Shown piece by piece: positions 54,346 through 63,038 of a stretch of 64,000 nt of DNA. The notes under the pieces were generated by a model, which was not told where the DNA came from, did no database searches, and saw only the letters and a program-made list of their open reading frames with translations. The stretch's first letter is position 1, and each line of letters begins with the position of its first letter. The DNA is from JADKAV01 sp037046735 (lineage in GTDB: Bacteria > Actinomycetota > Actinomycetes > S36-B12 > UBA10799): contig JBAOHC010000027.1 in NCBI GenBank assembly GCA_037046735.1, positions 744,001-808,000 on the forward strand, given 5' to 3'. The translations under genes and the position numbers were made by a program.

Positions 54346-55314
54346 ACTGAGCACCGACTCCTCGAGGCGGGCGTAGCTGTCTTCCATTCCCTTGGTCATC
54401 CCGGTGGCCAGCACGATGTCGCGCACCTCGGCACTCGGGTAGGTGACCACTATGGACAGCAGGGTGCCGCCTTCGACCGGTGTCAGCGTCAACTCGTTGA
54501 CGGTGCCGGGACCTTCCATACCGATCATCGACTCGGTGGTCACCGCCCGGTGCGGCGCCACGGACTCCAGCAGTTCCCCCGTGAAACCGAACCGGTTGGC
54601 TCCATCAGCCGACTCCCACTCGTAGCGGTAGCTGTCGCCCACGTGTACCGCGATGTCGCACACCGGCATCGTCCAGCCGTCGGGGCCCAGTAGCCAACGC
54701 TGCATGAGGTCAGCCTCGTTGTGCGCGCGCCACACCTGCTCGACCGAACCCCGGATGACCCGAGCGATCCGGACCTGGGTGTCGCTGAGGATCTGGGCAT
54801 CCGTGGCGGCGCCGGCAGCGAATGTGGTGAGGTCGGCCAGCACCTGATCCATCTGACCCATCGCAGCGGTCATCCCCTCCTCCATGCCCATGGCAACCAG
54901 CTGCTCGAGTTCCTCAGTGGAGTTGAAGTAGGTCGTGGTGGTCACCTGGCAGCCGGACTCCACCGTCGAGAAGGCGAAGATCATGCGCATCGAGGGCATC
55001 CCCTCGTTCGGCGTTCCATCCTCAGCCGCGAAACCATCGCGTACCTCGAACGAGCGCATCGGGTCCACCGCGATGAACTCCCAATAGCCGCGGGAAACAT
55101 CGCCCTCCGGACCGGTCATCGCGTACTCGCTGCGACCCCCGACGAACATGTCATGCCGGGTGAAGCGGGCCGGATAGGTCGGCGGACCCCAGAACCGCTC
55201 GAGTTGGCGGGGGTCGGCGTAGGCGTTCCAGAGCCGCTGCACTGGAACAGGGAACTGAGCCACCACGGTCATGGTGACGGCGACGGGGTCTTTGCTGACA
55301 GAGATGATCGGCAT
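54337..55314 (-). CDS. Tandem AHSA1/SRPBCC-domain protein
   Basis: About 325 residues from the ATG at 55314, with GAAAGG upstream. Two SRPBCC domains occur in tandem: residues 10-150 (QFPVPVQRLWNAYADPRQLERFWGPP, GYWEFIAVDPMRSFE) and 165-320 (VIRGSVEQVWRAHNEADLMQRWLLG, GTLLSIVVTYPS). Such proteins bind small ligands or Hsp90 partners. It lies 10 bp downstream of an ArsR-type regulator, the usual actinobacterial ArsR-AHSA1 pair. Confidence 0.9.
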   Translation of the reverse strand: MPIISVSKDPVAVTMTVVAQFPVPVQRLWNAYADPRQLERFWGPPTYPARFTRHDMFVGGRSEYAMTGPEGDVSRGYWEFIAVDPMRSFEVRDGFAAEDGTPNEGMPSMRMIFAFSTVESGCQVTTTTYFNSTEELEQLVAMGMEEGMTAAMGQMDQVLADLTTFAAGAATDAQILSDTQVRIARVIRGSVEQVWRAHNEADLMQRWLLGPDGWTMPVCDIAVHVGDSYRYEWESADGANRFGFTGELLESVAPHRAVTTESMIGMEGPGTVNELTLTPVEGGTLLSIVVTYPSAEVRDIVLATGMTKGMEDSYARLEESVLSSV

Positions 55315-55324
55315 GATGAACCTT

Positions 55325-55672
55325 TCAGGGGGTTTCTTCGAGGAGTAGGGCGTCGAGTTGGGTGACTCGGTCGCGCCAGATGATTTCGAACTGATCAAGT
55401 AAGGCTTGGGCACGCTGGATGGTCGCCGGGTCCGCCCGCACAAGTCGCTCCCGGCCGTGAGGCTGCTTGGTCACAAGCCCGGCTCCTTCCAACACTGCGA
55501 CGTGCTTCTGTACCGCGGCGAACGACATCTCGTAACTGCTCGCCAACTGCGAGACCGACACTTCACCGCGCAACGTGCGTCGCACGATGTCGCGCCGGGT
55601 GCGGTCAGCGAGCGCCCGGAACAGCCGATCGACCTCGTCGTCGGTGAGCTCGGGCACTTCATATACAACCAT
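55325..55672 (-). CDS. ArsR-family transcriptional regulator
   Basis: A 115-residue winged-helix protein: RLFRALADRTRRDIVRRTL, SVSQLASSYEMSFAAVQKHVAVLEGAGLV and a beta-wing GRERLVRADPA. No CVC-type metal site is visible. It likely represses its own operon with the downstream AHSA1 gene; a perfect palindrome overlaps its start codon. Confidence 0.92.
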   Translation of the reverse strand: MVVYEVPELTDDEVDRLFRALADRTRRDIVRRTLRGEVSVSQLASSYEMSFAAVQKHVAVLEGAGLVTKQPHGRERLVRADPATIQRAQALLDQFEIIWRDRVTQLDALLLEETP

Positions 55673-55709
55673 TAGGTTGTACGTTACTCGACGGTGAGCC
55701 GAGGCGCAA
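55664..55709 (-). promoter_or_regulatory. Leaderless promoter and palindromic operator of the arsR operon
   Basis: TACAACC-ATTA-GGTTGTA at 55664-55681 is a perfect 7-bp inverted repeat that covers the ATG at 55672. On the minus strand, TAACGT (55686-55681) is a -10 ending 8 nt before the start, and TTGCGC (55709-55704) is a -35 with the ideal 17-bp spacer. A repressor on the palindrome would cover the transcription start. Confidence 0.8.
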
Positions 55710-55748
55710 GGGCGATCCGGCAGGTTCGCCTGATTCGTTCAGGAGCGC

Positions 55749-55994
55749 CTATTCGCCAACGGGCGATCTGAACGAAGGGGCCGCAGTGTTCGGTACCCAC
55801 ATCGCCGCCCGCCTCCGCATCGGCGCTCGGCGCTCGCTGGCCACCACCTCCTGGTGAAGCCGCCCCAACTTTCCGCTCAGTACGTCGTACTGCAGCAACC
55901 CGTCACGTGGCCGGATCGTCGCCACGTCGTCATTCCACAACGACTCCTGCGCCGCGATCACTCGCTGCAACTCCCGCAACCAGCCCGTTCTCAT
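55749..55994 (-). CDS. Small protein of unknown function
   Basis: 81 residues from the ATG at 55994, with GGAAGGAA 10 nt upstream. It begins MRTGWLRELQRVIAAQESLW and is strongly basic in the second half (SERRAPMRRRAAMW). No family recognised; coding is supported mainly by the ribosome binding site and codon use. Confidence 0.45.
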   Translation of the reverse strand: MRTGWLRELQRVIAAQESLWNDDVATIRPRDGLLQYDVLSGKLGRLHQEVVASERRAPMRRRAAMWVPNTAAPSFRSPVGE

Positions 55995-56077
55995 CTGCCG
56001 TTCCTTCCCTTGGGTGGACACGTCAGGGTAGTGACGGCGCCCCCGGATGCGGCGACGGCCGTCCACAGGCAAGCGGT

Positions 56078-56320
56078 CTAGAGCAGGCCTGCCAGGAGCT
56101 CATCGGCGTGCGCGCGGCCGTGTTCGGTGAGCCGGCACGCGCCAAGGCACACCTCGACGAAACCCCCGATGATCAATGGCCGGCGGATGGCCGCGATGTC
56201 AGGAGCCGGCAGGTCCATGATCTCCTGCAGGTGAACGTCCTGCACCCAGCCGCGCCGGTCGCGCAACCACAGCAACATCTCGTGCTGGGCCATCACCGTC
56301 AGGAACTGGGTCGCGTTCAT
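56078..56320 (-). CDS. Small winged-helix-like protein of unknown function
   Basis: 80 residues, ATG at 56320. The sequence has a helix-turn-helix-like layout (VHLQEIMDLPAPDIAAIRRPLIIGGFVEVCLGACRLTEHGRAHADELL), resembling small transcription-factor domains, with an R-LTEHG wing reminiscent of MarR/PadR types. No family confirmed. It sits between the serine hydrolase-like gene and the small basic protein on the same strand. Confidence 0.5.
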   Translation of the reverse strand: MNATQFLTVMAQHEMLLWLRDRRGWVQDVHLQEIMDLPAPDIAAIRRPLIIGGFVEVCLGACRLTEHGRAHADELLAGLL

Positions 56321-56359
56321 CCTGGTGTCGGCATCATGAGCATCGAGCGTTAATCGACA

Positions 56360-57559
56360 TCACTTCTTGACCGGCGGTGCATGCTCGGGAGCCAGCAGCG
56401 CCCCCAGCGACCGGAAGATCCCGTCGCTGGCGTTCGGGTAGCTGCCCTGCGCGTTGAACGCCGCCTGCTTGAAGGTGGTCGCCACGGCGATGGTCACGTC
56501 CTCGTCCGGCAGGTAGGCCATGGTGGCGCCATACCCTCCCAGCAGCGGGTTCTGCAGCAGCCAGTCCCCGGAGCGCACGATCCCCAGGCCATAGGTGTAG
56601 CCGACGCTCTGCTGGAAGCAGGATGGGGTGCAGTTGTCCTCGCGCTGCCCGAACCCCAACAGCCTGGGCCGCGTCATCGCCCGATAGCTGCGCGGCGACA
56701 GCAACTCCCCGGTGCCGATGGCCCGTGCGCTGCGCGCCAGATCACGGATATCGGTGGTCTGGGTGGCACCCACCGGGGTCCCCCAAGCCATGTTCCAGAA
56801 GGTCGACTCTTCGTAGAAGCTCACCGCCGGGTCCAATCCCAGCACCCCGCGGCGCTCCGAGGAATAAGCATGCAGAACAGGTGCCGGGATCTGGCTGGTC
56901 TGGTCGGCGACCGTGGCGCGTAGGCCCATGGGCCGCAGCACCTGCCGGCGGAGTTGGGTTGCCAGGGGCTGGCCTCCCACTTCGCGCAGAATCCGGCCCA
57001 GAATCATGAAGTTGGTGTGGGAGTAGCTCCAGTTGGTCCCGGGTTCAAAGAGCACGGGCTTGGCGAACGCCACCTTGAGACGCTCCCGGTAGGTCCACTG
57101 ACGGAAGGGGTCAGCCTCGAAGGCCGCCTCAAACGCTGGGTCCCGCTCGTAGTCCGGGTATCCGGTGGTCTGGTTGGCCAACATGCGCAGGGTGACCCGG
57201 TCGGCGTTGGGCAGGTCGGGCAGCCACTGGTCCACGGTGTCATCAAGGCGCACCCGACCGGCATCCACGTGACGCAGCAGCAGCGTGCTCACGTAGGCGA
57301 AGGCCACCGCGCCATTACGAAAGCGCATCCGTGTCGTGGCGGGCACGCCGTCCAGGGAACTTCCGAAGGCTTTGGTCGCGATGACCCGGTCGCCCTTGGT
57401 CACACGCACGATGACCGCGCGCAGGTGCTGCTCACGCATGGCCTCGCGCACGACGGTGGAGATCTCTCGGACCGTGGGCTTGTCGGCGTGGCCTGGGACT
57501 GCCCCCGCCGTCATGACAGCCATGGACAGGATCGTTGCGGCGAGAACTCGGTAACGCAC
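56360..57559 (-). CDS. Beta-lactamase/PBP-fold protein lacking catalytic residues
   Basis: 399 residues with a signal peptide (AATILSMAVMTAGAVPGHA-D). The fold is class C beta-lactamase-like: RFRNGAVAFAYVSTLLLRHVDAG, LANQTTGYPDY, NWSYSHTNFMILGRI and GYGATMAYLPDEDVTIAV. But the SxxK catalytic motif reads AVAF (Ala84-Phe87), so both the nucleophile Ser and the general-base Lys are gone. The YxN motif reads YSH, common in this group. The protein therefore cannot act as a conventional serine hydrolase and may be a binding or structural homologue. Confidence 0.85.
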   Translation of the reverse strand: MRYRVLAATILSMAVMTAGAVPGHADKPTVREISTVVREAMREQHLRAVIVRVTKGDRVIATKAFGSSLDGVPATTRMRFRNGAVAFAYVSTLLLRHVDAGRVRLDDTVDQWLPDLPNADRVTLRMLANQTTGYPDYERDPAFEAAFEADPFRQWTYRERLKVAFAKPVLFEPGTNWSYSHTNFMILGRILREVGGQPLATQLRRQVLRPMGLRATVADQTSQIPAPVLHAYSSERRGVLGLDPAVSFYEESTFWNMAWGTPVGATQTTDIRDLARSARAIGTGELLSPRSYRAMTRPRLLGFGQREDNCTPSCFQQSVGYTYGLGIVRSGDWLLQNPLLGGYGATMAYLPDEDVTIAVATTFKQAAFNAQGSYPNASDGIFRSLGALLAPEHAPPVKK

Positions 57560-57650
57560 TGCCTATCTTCCTTTCGTCCCCGTCGCACCAGTCAACACGA
57601 TCTCCTGCGAAGTGTCACACGACACGACATCGACCGCCCGAGGGACTCCG

Positions 57651-59696
57651 CTACTGCGCCACCGCCACGAAGGGGACGACCTCCGCAACGCCGAGTTGCA
57701 GTAGGACCTCGGCGGCCCTGGTCAGTGTCCATTTGCTGCGCGAGACGTCGTCGACCAGCAGGACGCTGCCCCCTACGTGTCCGTGGGACGAAAGCAGGCG
57801 ATCCGTCACCTGGCGCAACCTGGCCGGCCCCGCCACGGGTTCGGTAGGTGCGGCCGGCGCCGCGAAGACACCGATGACCGGCAGGCCCAGGTACTCCCCC
57901 GCCACCTCGGCCAATCCCCGCACCCGCAGCGGGTGGCGGGCACTGCTGATCGGGACCACAGCCGTGACCGTCGGCATGTCCTCCCGTCGCCACCGGGTCA
58001 GTGTCTGCACTGCCGCGTCCCGCAGGTCAGCACTCAATGCCGCATCGTCACCGAGGACTTCAGCGACGAGTTCGGGCCAGGCCCCGCCGTCGATCGGCAC
58101 CACGGCCCGACCGGTGGCGATCCCGTGAATGCGGCCCGTTCGCCCGCTGCCAGCCGGCCACAGCTTGCGTGCCTCGATGCGAACCGGACGCCGGCGCAGC
58201 GATTCATAGACCAGCCGCACTGTCGCCGGATCGGGCGACGCACCGGGAAACGGCAGTTCAGCGGTGCACACCGAACACCGGCCGCAGGGCGCTGCGCCCG
58301 GATCGTCGAGAGCCTCGGTGAGGAGGCACATGAGGCACTGCCGCCCCGCCGCGTAGTCGGCCATGATGGCCGCCTCGTGCTCGCGTAACGCCACGATCCG
58401 CTGGTACTTCTGAGTATCGAAGACCCACGGCTGCCCGGTGGCGACCCACTGGGTGCCCCGCTTGTCCACGGCACCATCGACCTGCAGTTGTTTGAGCAGG
58501 ACCTCCACTTTGCCTTTCGAGCGGGCCAACTCATCGACCAGTTCGGCCGTCTTGCACGGTCTGTCCGCCAGCAGAGCCAGCAGGCTCTGCGCTATGTCGG
58601 GATCAGGCAGCGTCGCCGTGGCGAACCAGTCCCATACCTGCCGGTCGCTCTCATCAGCGGGCAGGAGCACTCCTACGGCCGAATCCAGGGCGCGGCCGGC
58701 GCGGCCGACCTGCTGGTAGTACGACACCGGCGAGTCCGGCGAACCGACGTGGATGCAGAAGGCCAGGTCGGGCTTGTCGTAGCCCATCCCGAGGGCGGAT
58801 GTCGCCACGACGGCCTTGATGGAGTCCGCCCGCAGCCTCACCTCGATCACCTCCCTGACATCCGGGGGCGTCTGCCCGGTGTAGGGCTCGACGTCGTGGC
58901 CGCGCTCCTGCAGGAAGGCCGCCAACTGCTGCACGGTCGCCACGGTCAGGCCGTAGATGATGCCCGACCCGTTGACGGTGCGCAGGAACTCATCAACCCA
59001 GGCGAACCGTTGGGCGAAGCTCAGGTGCGGGATCACTGCCAGGCGCAGCGACGCGCGGGCGAGCGGCCCGCGGATCACTGTCGTGGTGGGTCCGAGCTGC
59101 TCCGCCAGGTCGGCGGTCACCCGGGAGGTGGCGGTGGCAGTGGTGGCCAGGACGGGCGTGCCCGCGTCGAGGTCGAGCAGCAATCGGGCGATGCGCTGGT
59201 AGTCGGGGCGAAAGTCGAATCCCCAGTCCGAGATGCAGTGCGCCTCGTCGATGACCAGTAGGCCGCTGGACTGCAGGACCGGCATTGCCCGTTCGCGAAA
59301 CTGCGGGTGCGCCAACCGCTCGGGCGAGACCAACAGGACGTCGATCTCGTCGCGATCCAACCGCTCGAACACGACATCCCAGTCCGCCTTGTTCGAGGAG
59401 TTGACGGTGGCCGCCTGGATCCCGATGCTCTCGGCGGCCGTGACCTGATCGCGCATCAGTGCCAACAGGGGGCTGATGACGATCGTTGGTCCCGCTCCGG
59501 CATCACGGCGGGCCAGCGTCGCCGCCCAGTAGACCGCCGACTTCCCCCAGCCGGTCGCTTGCACCACGAGCACCCGCTGCGCTCCGCTGAGCAGGGCGGC
59601 GACAGCGTCAATCTGCCCGGCACGTGGGGTGGCGTGCGGCCCGGCCATTGCACCCAGGACGGCCTGCAGCGCCCCGGCCGCTTCCTGCGTGCTCAT
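57651..59696 (-). CDS. RecQ-like helicase with C-terminal phosphoribosyltransferase-like domain
   Basis: 681 residues from the ATG at 59696. RecQ core: Walker A ATGWGKS (47-53), DEAHCISDWGFDFRPDY (150-166), ATTATATSRV, then TSALGMGYDKPDLAF and YYQQVGRAGR. A zinc-binding cysteine cluster CLMCLLTEALDD with CGRCSVC follows. After a winged-helix-like stretch, residues 540-680 look like a phosphoribosyltransferase fold, ending in the PRPP-loop-like VLLVDDVSRSKWTL. The start overlaps the stop of the VanX-like gene by ATGA. It unwinds DNA in recombination or fork repair; the fused domain may sense nucleotides. Confidence 0.88.
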   Translation of the reverse strand: MSTQEAAGALQAVLGAMAGPHATPRAGQIDAVAALLSGAQRVLVVQATGWGKSAVYWAATLARRDAGAGPTIVISPLLALMRDQVTAAESIGIQAATVNSSNKADWDVVFERLDRDEIDVLLVSPERLAHPQFRERAMPVLQSSGLLVIDEAHCISDWGFDFRPDYQRIARLLLDLDAGTPVLATTATATSRVTADLAEQLGPTTTVIRGPLARASLRLAVIPHLSFAQRFAWVDEFLRTVNGSGIIYGLTVATVQQLAAFLQERGHDVEPYTGQTPPDVREVIEVRLRADSIKAVVATSALGMGYDKPDLAFCIHVGSPDSPVSYYQQVGRAGRALDSAVGVLLPADESDRQVWDWFATATLPDPDIAQSLLALLADRPCKTAELVDELARSKGKVEVLLKQLQVDGAVDKRGTQWVATGQPWVFDTQKYQRIVALREHEAAIMADYAAGRQCLMCLLTEALDDPGAAPCGRCSVCTAELPFPGASPDPATVRLVYESLRRRPVRIEARKLWPAGSGRTGRIHGIATGRAVVPIDGGAWPELVAEVLGDDAALSADLRDAAVQTLTRWRREDMPTVTAVVPISSARHPLRVRGLAEVAGEYLGLPVIGVFAAPAAPTEPVAGPARLRQVTDRLLSSHGHVGGSVLLVDDVSRSKWTLTRAAEVLLQLGVAEVVPFVAVAQ

Positions 59697-60463
59697 TGGA
59701 TGGGCACATCGAAGTAGGTGTCCGGGAAGGGTTCGTCGGCAAGGGTGTAATGCCACCACTCCTCGGCCAGGTTCGTGAAGCCGGCGGCGGTCATCGCCTC
59801 GAGCAGGACGTCCCGGTTGGCTCGCTGCTGCGCTGTCACCTTCGTGCTGGCTGTGGCTGACAACGGGTCGAAGCAGTCGAACCCGGTGCCCATGTCCACC
59901 GAGGTGTCGGCAAACCGCTGCCCGACCGGTGCGGTGCAGTCGACCAGCGGGTCACCGACGACCCATTGCGGACTGACGCCCGCCCCCTGCGCAACCAGTG
60001 TCAGATCGACCGTCGAGCCACGCGTGTGGCCGCTCTTAGCCAGGATGTAACCCTGCGGGAAAAGCACGTCCTTGGCCAGCCTGGGGTAGAACTCCGCGCG
60101 GGTCACATCGTCGTCGGGGTCCTTGGCCCACACGACGAAGTCGTCGACCGCCCGCTGTGGGCGGTAGCAGTCGTACACCTTGAGCTGATACCCCGACGCT
60201 GCGACGTCCTCGGCCACCGTGGCCAGCGCTTGCGCCGCCGGTTCGGTCAGCCAGCACTGCCCCGCGTCATACCCGGCCACCGGACGGCCGATGAAGTTGT
60301 GCTCGCCGTGGTAGCGCATCTCCGTAACGATGTTGGGCGCGACGTCGGCCAGCGCCACGAAGCCTGCCGGCATGCTCACCGATCCACTGGCGGCCACCTG
60401 CGGCGAGGCCTGCGAACCACACGCCACCAGGAGCAACGCAGATACGGCGAGGCTGGCCCTCAT
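59693..60463 (-). CDS. VanX-like D-Ala-D-Ala dipeptidase lipoprotein
   Basis: 256 residues from the ATG at 60463 (GGAGGC just upstream). An N-terminal lipobox LLVAC gives Cys15 for lipid attachment. The M15D peptidase has YDCYRPQRAV, SGHTRGSTVDLTL (His146, Asp153) and EEWWHYT (Glu235, His238), the complete zinc and catalytic set. Active members cleave D-Ala-D-Ala; a surface lipoprotein more likely trims peptidoglycan fragments than confers vancomycin resistance, and no vanH or vanA genes are present. Both its start and stop overlap neighbours by ATGA. Confidence 0.9.
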   Translation of the reverse strand: MRASLAVSALLLVACGSQASPQVAASGSVSMPAGFVALADVAPNIVTEMRYHGEHNFIGRPVAGYDAGQCWLTEPAAQALATVAEDVAASGYQLKVYDCYRPQRAVDDFVVWAKDPDDDVTRAEFYPRLAKDVLFPQGYILAKSGHTRGSTVDLTLVAQGAGVSPQWVVGDPLVDCTAPVGQRFADTSVDMGTGFDCFDPLSATASTKVTAQQRANRDVLLEAMTAAGFTNLAEEWWHYTLADEPFPDTYFDVPIQ

Positions 60464-62172
60464 CCAGCCTCCGCCAGGCACACCGCCGGCAGCGGGAACC
60501 ACCGCAGATGCTCAAAATCCGGCGTCAGATCGGCGGCTGTCAGGTCCGGCTCGGGCAGTCGGCGCAGCATCTCTTCGGCCTCACTCAGGTACTCGGCGAG
60601 CGCGAATTCCGGGGCGCGCGGATGATCTGAGGCATAACGCAGGACGCCATCGTCGGTGTATCTGAGGTCACCGAGGCGCAGCGGCGGTTCAGCAACCCCC
60701 TGACGGTGATGCCACAGCCCGGTCAGGACGTCGAAACGGTACAGCGGCAGCAGCCGCTGGCCGTTCCGGGCGATCAGGTCCACGGCCGACAGAAGGTAGG
60801 CGAACACCGCCTCGGAGATGAAGAAGTTGAAGGACACCCGCACCCAGCCCGGTTTGATCCCCTCGCAGCCGCCGGTGATCTCGCGTTCGAACTCATGCGA
60901 GGTCGCCAGATCGATGCCCAGCAGCCGATGGCCGTAGGGACCCGCACACGAACAGCCGCCGCGCGACTGGATGCCGAAGAGGTCGTTGAGAACCGACACG
61001 ACGAAGTTGTGGTGCAGGTAGCCACCCTGACCACGGATGACGAACGACGTGATGGACAACCGGTCCGCGTGGACATTGCCGAGGATCTCGATCGCCGGAT
61101 TGGCCCCCCACACCTGTACAGCCCGGCGCACAAAGTCGCGCTCATGGGCGTTGATCACGTCGGTGGTGACTGCGGACTTCAATTGGAAGACCAGACCCGC
61201 CCGGATGGAACCGAGGATGCCCGGGGTGCCCGCCTCCTCCCGATGTTCGGCATCGGCGAGATAACGGTGCTCGTCGGGATTCACGTAGGCCACGGTGCCA
61301 CCGCCGACGACGTCGGGCACGGTGTTGGTGAACAACTCACGGCGGGCGATGAGGACCCCGGCGGCCCCCGGTCCGCCGACGAACTTGTGCGGGCTCAGGA
61401 ACACGGCATCCTTGGCGATGGCGGGGTCAGCGGGCGCCATGTCGATGTCGACGTACGGCCCGGCCGCGGCGTAGTCCCAGAAGGCGAGCGCCCCATGTTC
61501 GTGGAGCACCCGGGTGACCGCGTCAACGTCGGTGATGATCCCGGTGACGTTGGAGGCCGCGCTGAACGAGCCGATCTTCAATGGTCGATCGCCGAACCGG
61601 GTCAGTTCCGCGCGCAGTTGCGCGATGTCCACATGACCGTCGGCATCCTCGTGAATCGTCACCACGTCGGCGATGGACTCCCGCCACGGGAGTTCGTTGC
61701 TGTGGTGTTCGAAGGGGCCGATGAAGACGACCGGGCGTTCTTCGGCGGGGATGTGGTCGCGCAGACCGTAGCGCTGGTCCAGGTCGGCCGGCAGCCGCAG
61801 ATTGAGCACGCCCACGAGCTTGTCGATGGCTCCGGTCGCGCCAGATCCGCAGAAGACCACACACGTGGTGTCGTCGCCGTGGACGGCCTGCCGGATCAAC
61901 GTCCGCGCGTCCTCCCGAAGCCGGGTCGTCTGCAGACCGGTGCCGCTGGACTCGGTATGGGTGTTGGCGTAGCGGGGCAGCACCTCACGCTCGACGAACT
62001 CCTCCAGGAAGGTCAGCGCGCGCCCACTGGCGGTGTAGTCGGCATAGGTGATCCGGCGCGGTCCGAAGGGTCCCGGCAGGACTTCATCGTCACCGATGAC
62101 ACCCGCCCGGATCCGCGCCAGCAGCGGCGAGTCGGGCAGATCAGCGGGTTTGTCAGGAACGACGAGAACCAT
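60460..62172 (-). CDS. Class-V PLP-dependent aminotransferase/desulfurase-like enzyme
   Basis: 570 residues from the ATG at 62172; a GTG at 62178 is also possible. The fold-type I active site is clear: THTESSGTGLQT, AASNVTG, FWDYAAAGPY (Asp for the pyridine N), LSPHKFVGGPGAAG with the Schiff-base Lys, and a Cys-rich RGGCSCAGPYGH near residue 400. The last motif resembles the reactive cysteine of cysteine desulfurases, but the protein is longer than IscS/SufS. Substrate unknown. It is the second gene of a run with the flavodoxin, VanX-like and RecQ-like genes. Confidence 0.85.
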   Translation of the reverse strand: MVLVVPDKPADLPDSPLLARIRAGVIGDDEVLPGPFGPRRITYADYTASGRALTFLEEFVEREVLPRYANTHTESSGTGLQTTRLREDARTLIRQAVHGDDTTCVVFCGSGATGAIDKLVGVLNLRLPADLDQRYGLRDHIPAEERPVVFIGPFEHHSNELPWRESIADVVTIHEDADGHVDIAQLRAELTRFGDRPLKIGSFSAASNVTGIITDVDAVTRVLHEHGALAFWDYAAAGPYVDIDMAPADPAIAKDAVFLSPHKFVGGPGAAGVLIARRELFTNTVPDVVGGGTVAYVNPDEHRYLADAEHREEAGTPGILGSIRAGLVFQLKSAVTTDVINAHERDFVRRAVQVWGANPAIEILGNVHADRLSITSFVIRGQGGYLHHNFVVSVLNDLFGIQSRGGCSCAGPYGHRLLGIDLATSHEFEREITGGCEGIKPGWVRVSFNFFISEAVFAYLLSAVDLIARNGQRLLPLYRFDVLTGLWHHRQGVAEPPLRLGDLRYTDDGVLRYASDHPRAPEFALAEYLSEAEEMLRRLPEPDLTAADLTPDFEHLRWFPLPAVCLAEAG

Positions 62173-62216
62173 GGCCACAGCGTAGGCTCAGGCGCAGCGC
62201 ATTGCGGGGTCGGCAC

Positions 62217-62735
62217 TCAGCCCAGCAGCTTCGCGGCCAGGGCCACGCCCCACGCCTGCGCCCGATCGAGTTCCCCATCAGCCAACGGCCCCTTCATGTC
62301 CACCACCGTGAACCCCTGCGGCTTGGCCAGCCGTTTACCACCGAGTTTCAGCAGTCGCTTCTCGACGGCGGTCGATGCGTGGTCCATCGCGACCACCGGA
62401 CCCGGTGCGGAACTGCGGGTATCAAAAGCGACCACCTTGACGCCGCGCGGCAACCGCACCTCACCCAGCCATTCGCGGATCCCCCGGCCGGGGCTGACCA
62501 ACGGCTCATCGGTGGCCTTGGCCGCCGTCTCCCGGGTGGTGGGCCGCGGCATGCTCCAAGCATGGTTCGGGCAGCCGGCCACCACGAGTCCGATCTGGTC
62601 GCCCACCGCATCGGGAGCCACACCGACTTCGACCGCCGTGGCCGTCACGCCGGCCGACTCCAACCCCTTCGCGATGGCCTGGGCCACGTCGCGGTTGTCC
62701 CCGAACATGGACTCATAGACCACCAGTGCTTGCAC
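62217..62735 (-). CDS. Flavodoxin-family protein
   Basis: 172 residues. The FMN phosphate loop VVYESMFGDNRDVAQAIAKGL is at the N-terminus, and VAGCPNHAWSMPRPTTRETA with VVAFDTRSSAP shapes the isoalloxazine pocket. The protein would carry electrons or bind FMN. It stands 44 bp upstream of the PLP-enzyme gene and may be the first gene of that operon. Confidence 0.88.
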   Translation of the reverse strand: MQALVVYESMFGDNRDVAQAIAKGLESAGVTATAVEVGVAPDAVGDQIGLVVAGCPNHAWSMPRPTTRETAAKATDEPLVSPGRGIREWLGEVRLPRGVKVVAFDTRSSAPGPVVAMDHASTAVEKRLLKLGGKRLAKPQGFTVVDMKGPLADGELDRAQAWGVALAAKLLG

Positions 62736-62774
62736 TTCTTCAAACTACGCCGCCCGGGCTGTTTGAGGCGCGCG

Positions 62775-63032
62775 TCAGCCCACCTCGGGCGGGGCAATCG
62801 GTTCCGCCCGCGACCGACCCGTCGTGGCCACCGCATCCGGGAGGGGAGGTCGTCCGCCCTCGTCGCTCATTCCTGATCCTTGCCGGTCAGCGTCGGGGCC
62901 CGGTGGCACTGCCGCGTGGGCGCCCACGGACGCTGCTGGTGTGACGCTACTCGCGGCAGGTTGCACGCTGACGAGCAGTCCCCCGGCCGCCAGCAGCACC
63001 GTGAATGCCCCTACAGAGGCTTTGGTGATCAT
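62775..63032 (-). CDS. Small secreted protein of unknown function
   Basis: 85 residues with a signal peptide or membrane anchor (VGAFTVLLAAGGLLVSVQPAA). The mature part is Pro/Gly/Ser-rich and unstructured (PPGPDADRQGSGMSDEGG). No family recognised. Its start lies 6 bp downstream of the stop of the repeat-containing secreted protein, so the two are probably co-transcribed. Confidence 0.5.
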   Translation of the reverse strand: MITKASVGAFTVLLAAGGLLVSVQPAASSVTPAASVGAHAAVPPGPDADRQGSGMSDEGGRPPLPDAVATTGRSRAEPIAPPEVG

Positions 63033-63038
63033 GTCGAC

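Noticed and set aside
59693..60463. Vancomycin-resistance module
   Set aside because: Only a VanX-like lipoprotein is present; no VanH dehydrogenase, VanA ligase or VanRS pair is in the window.
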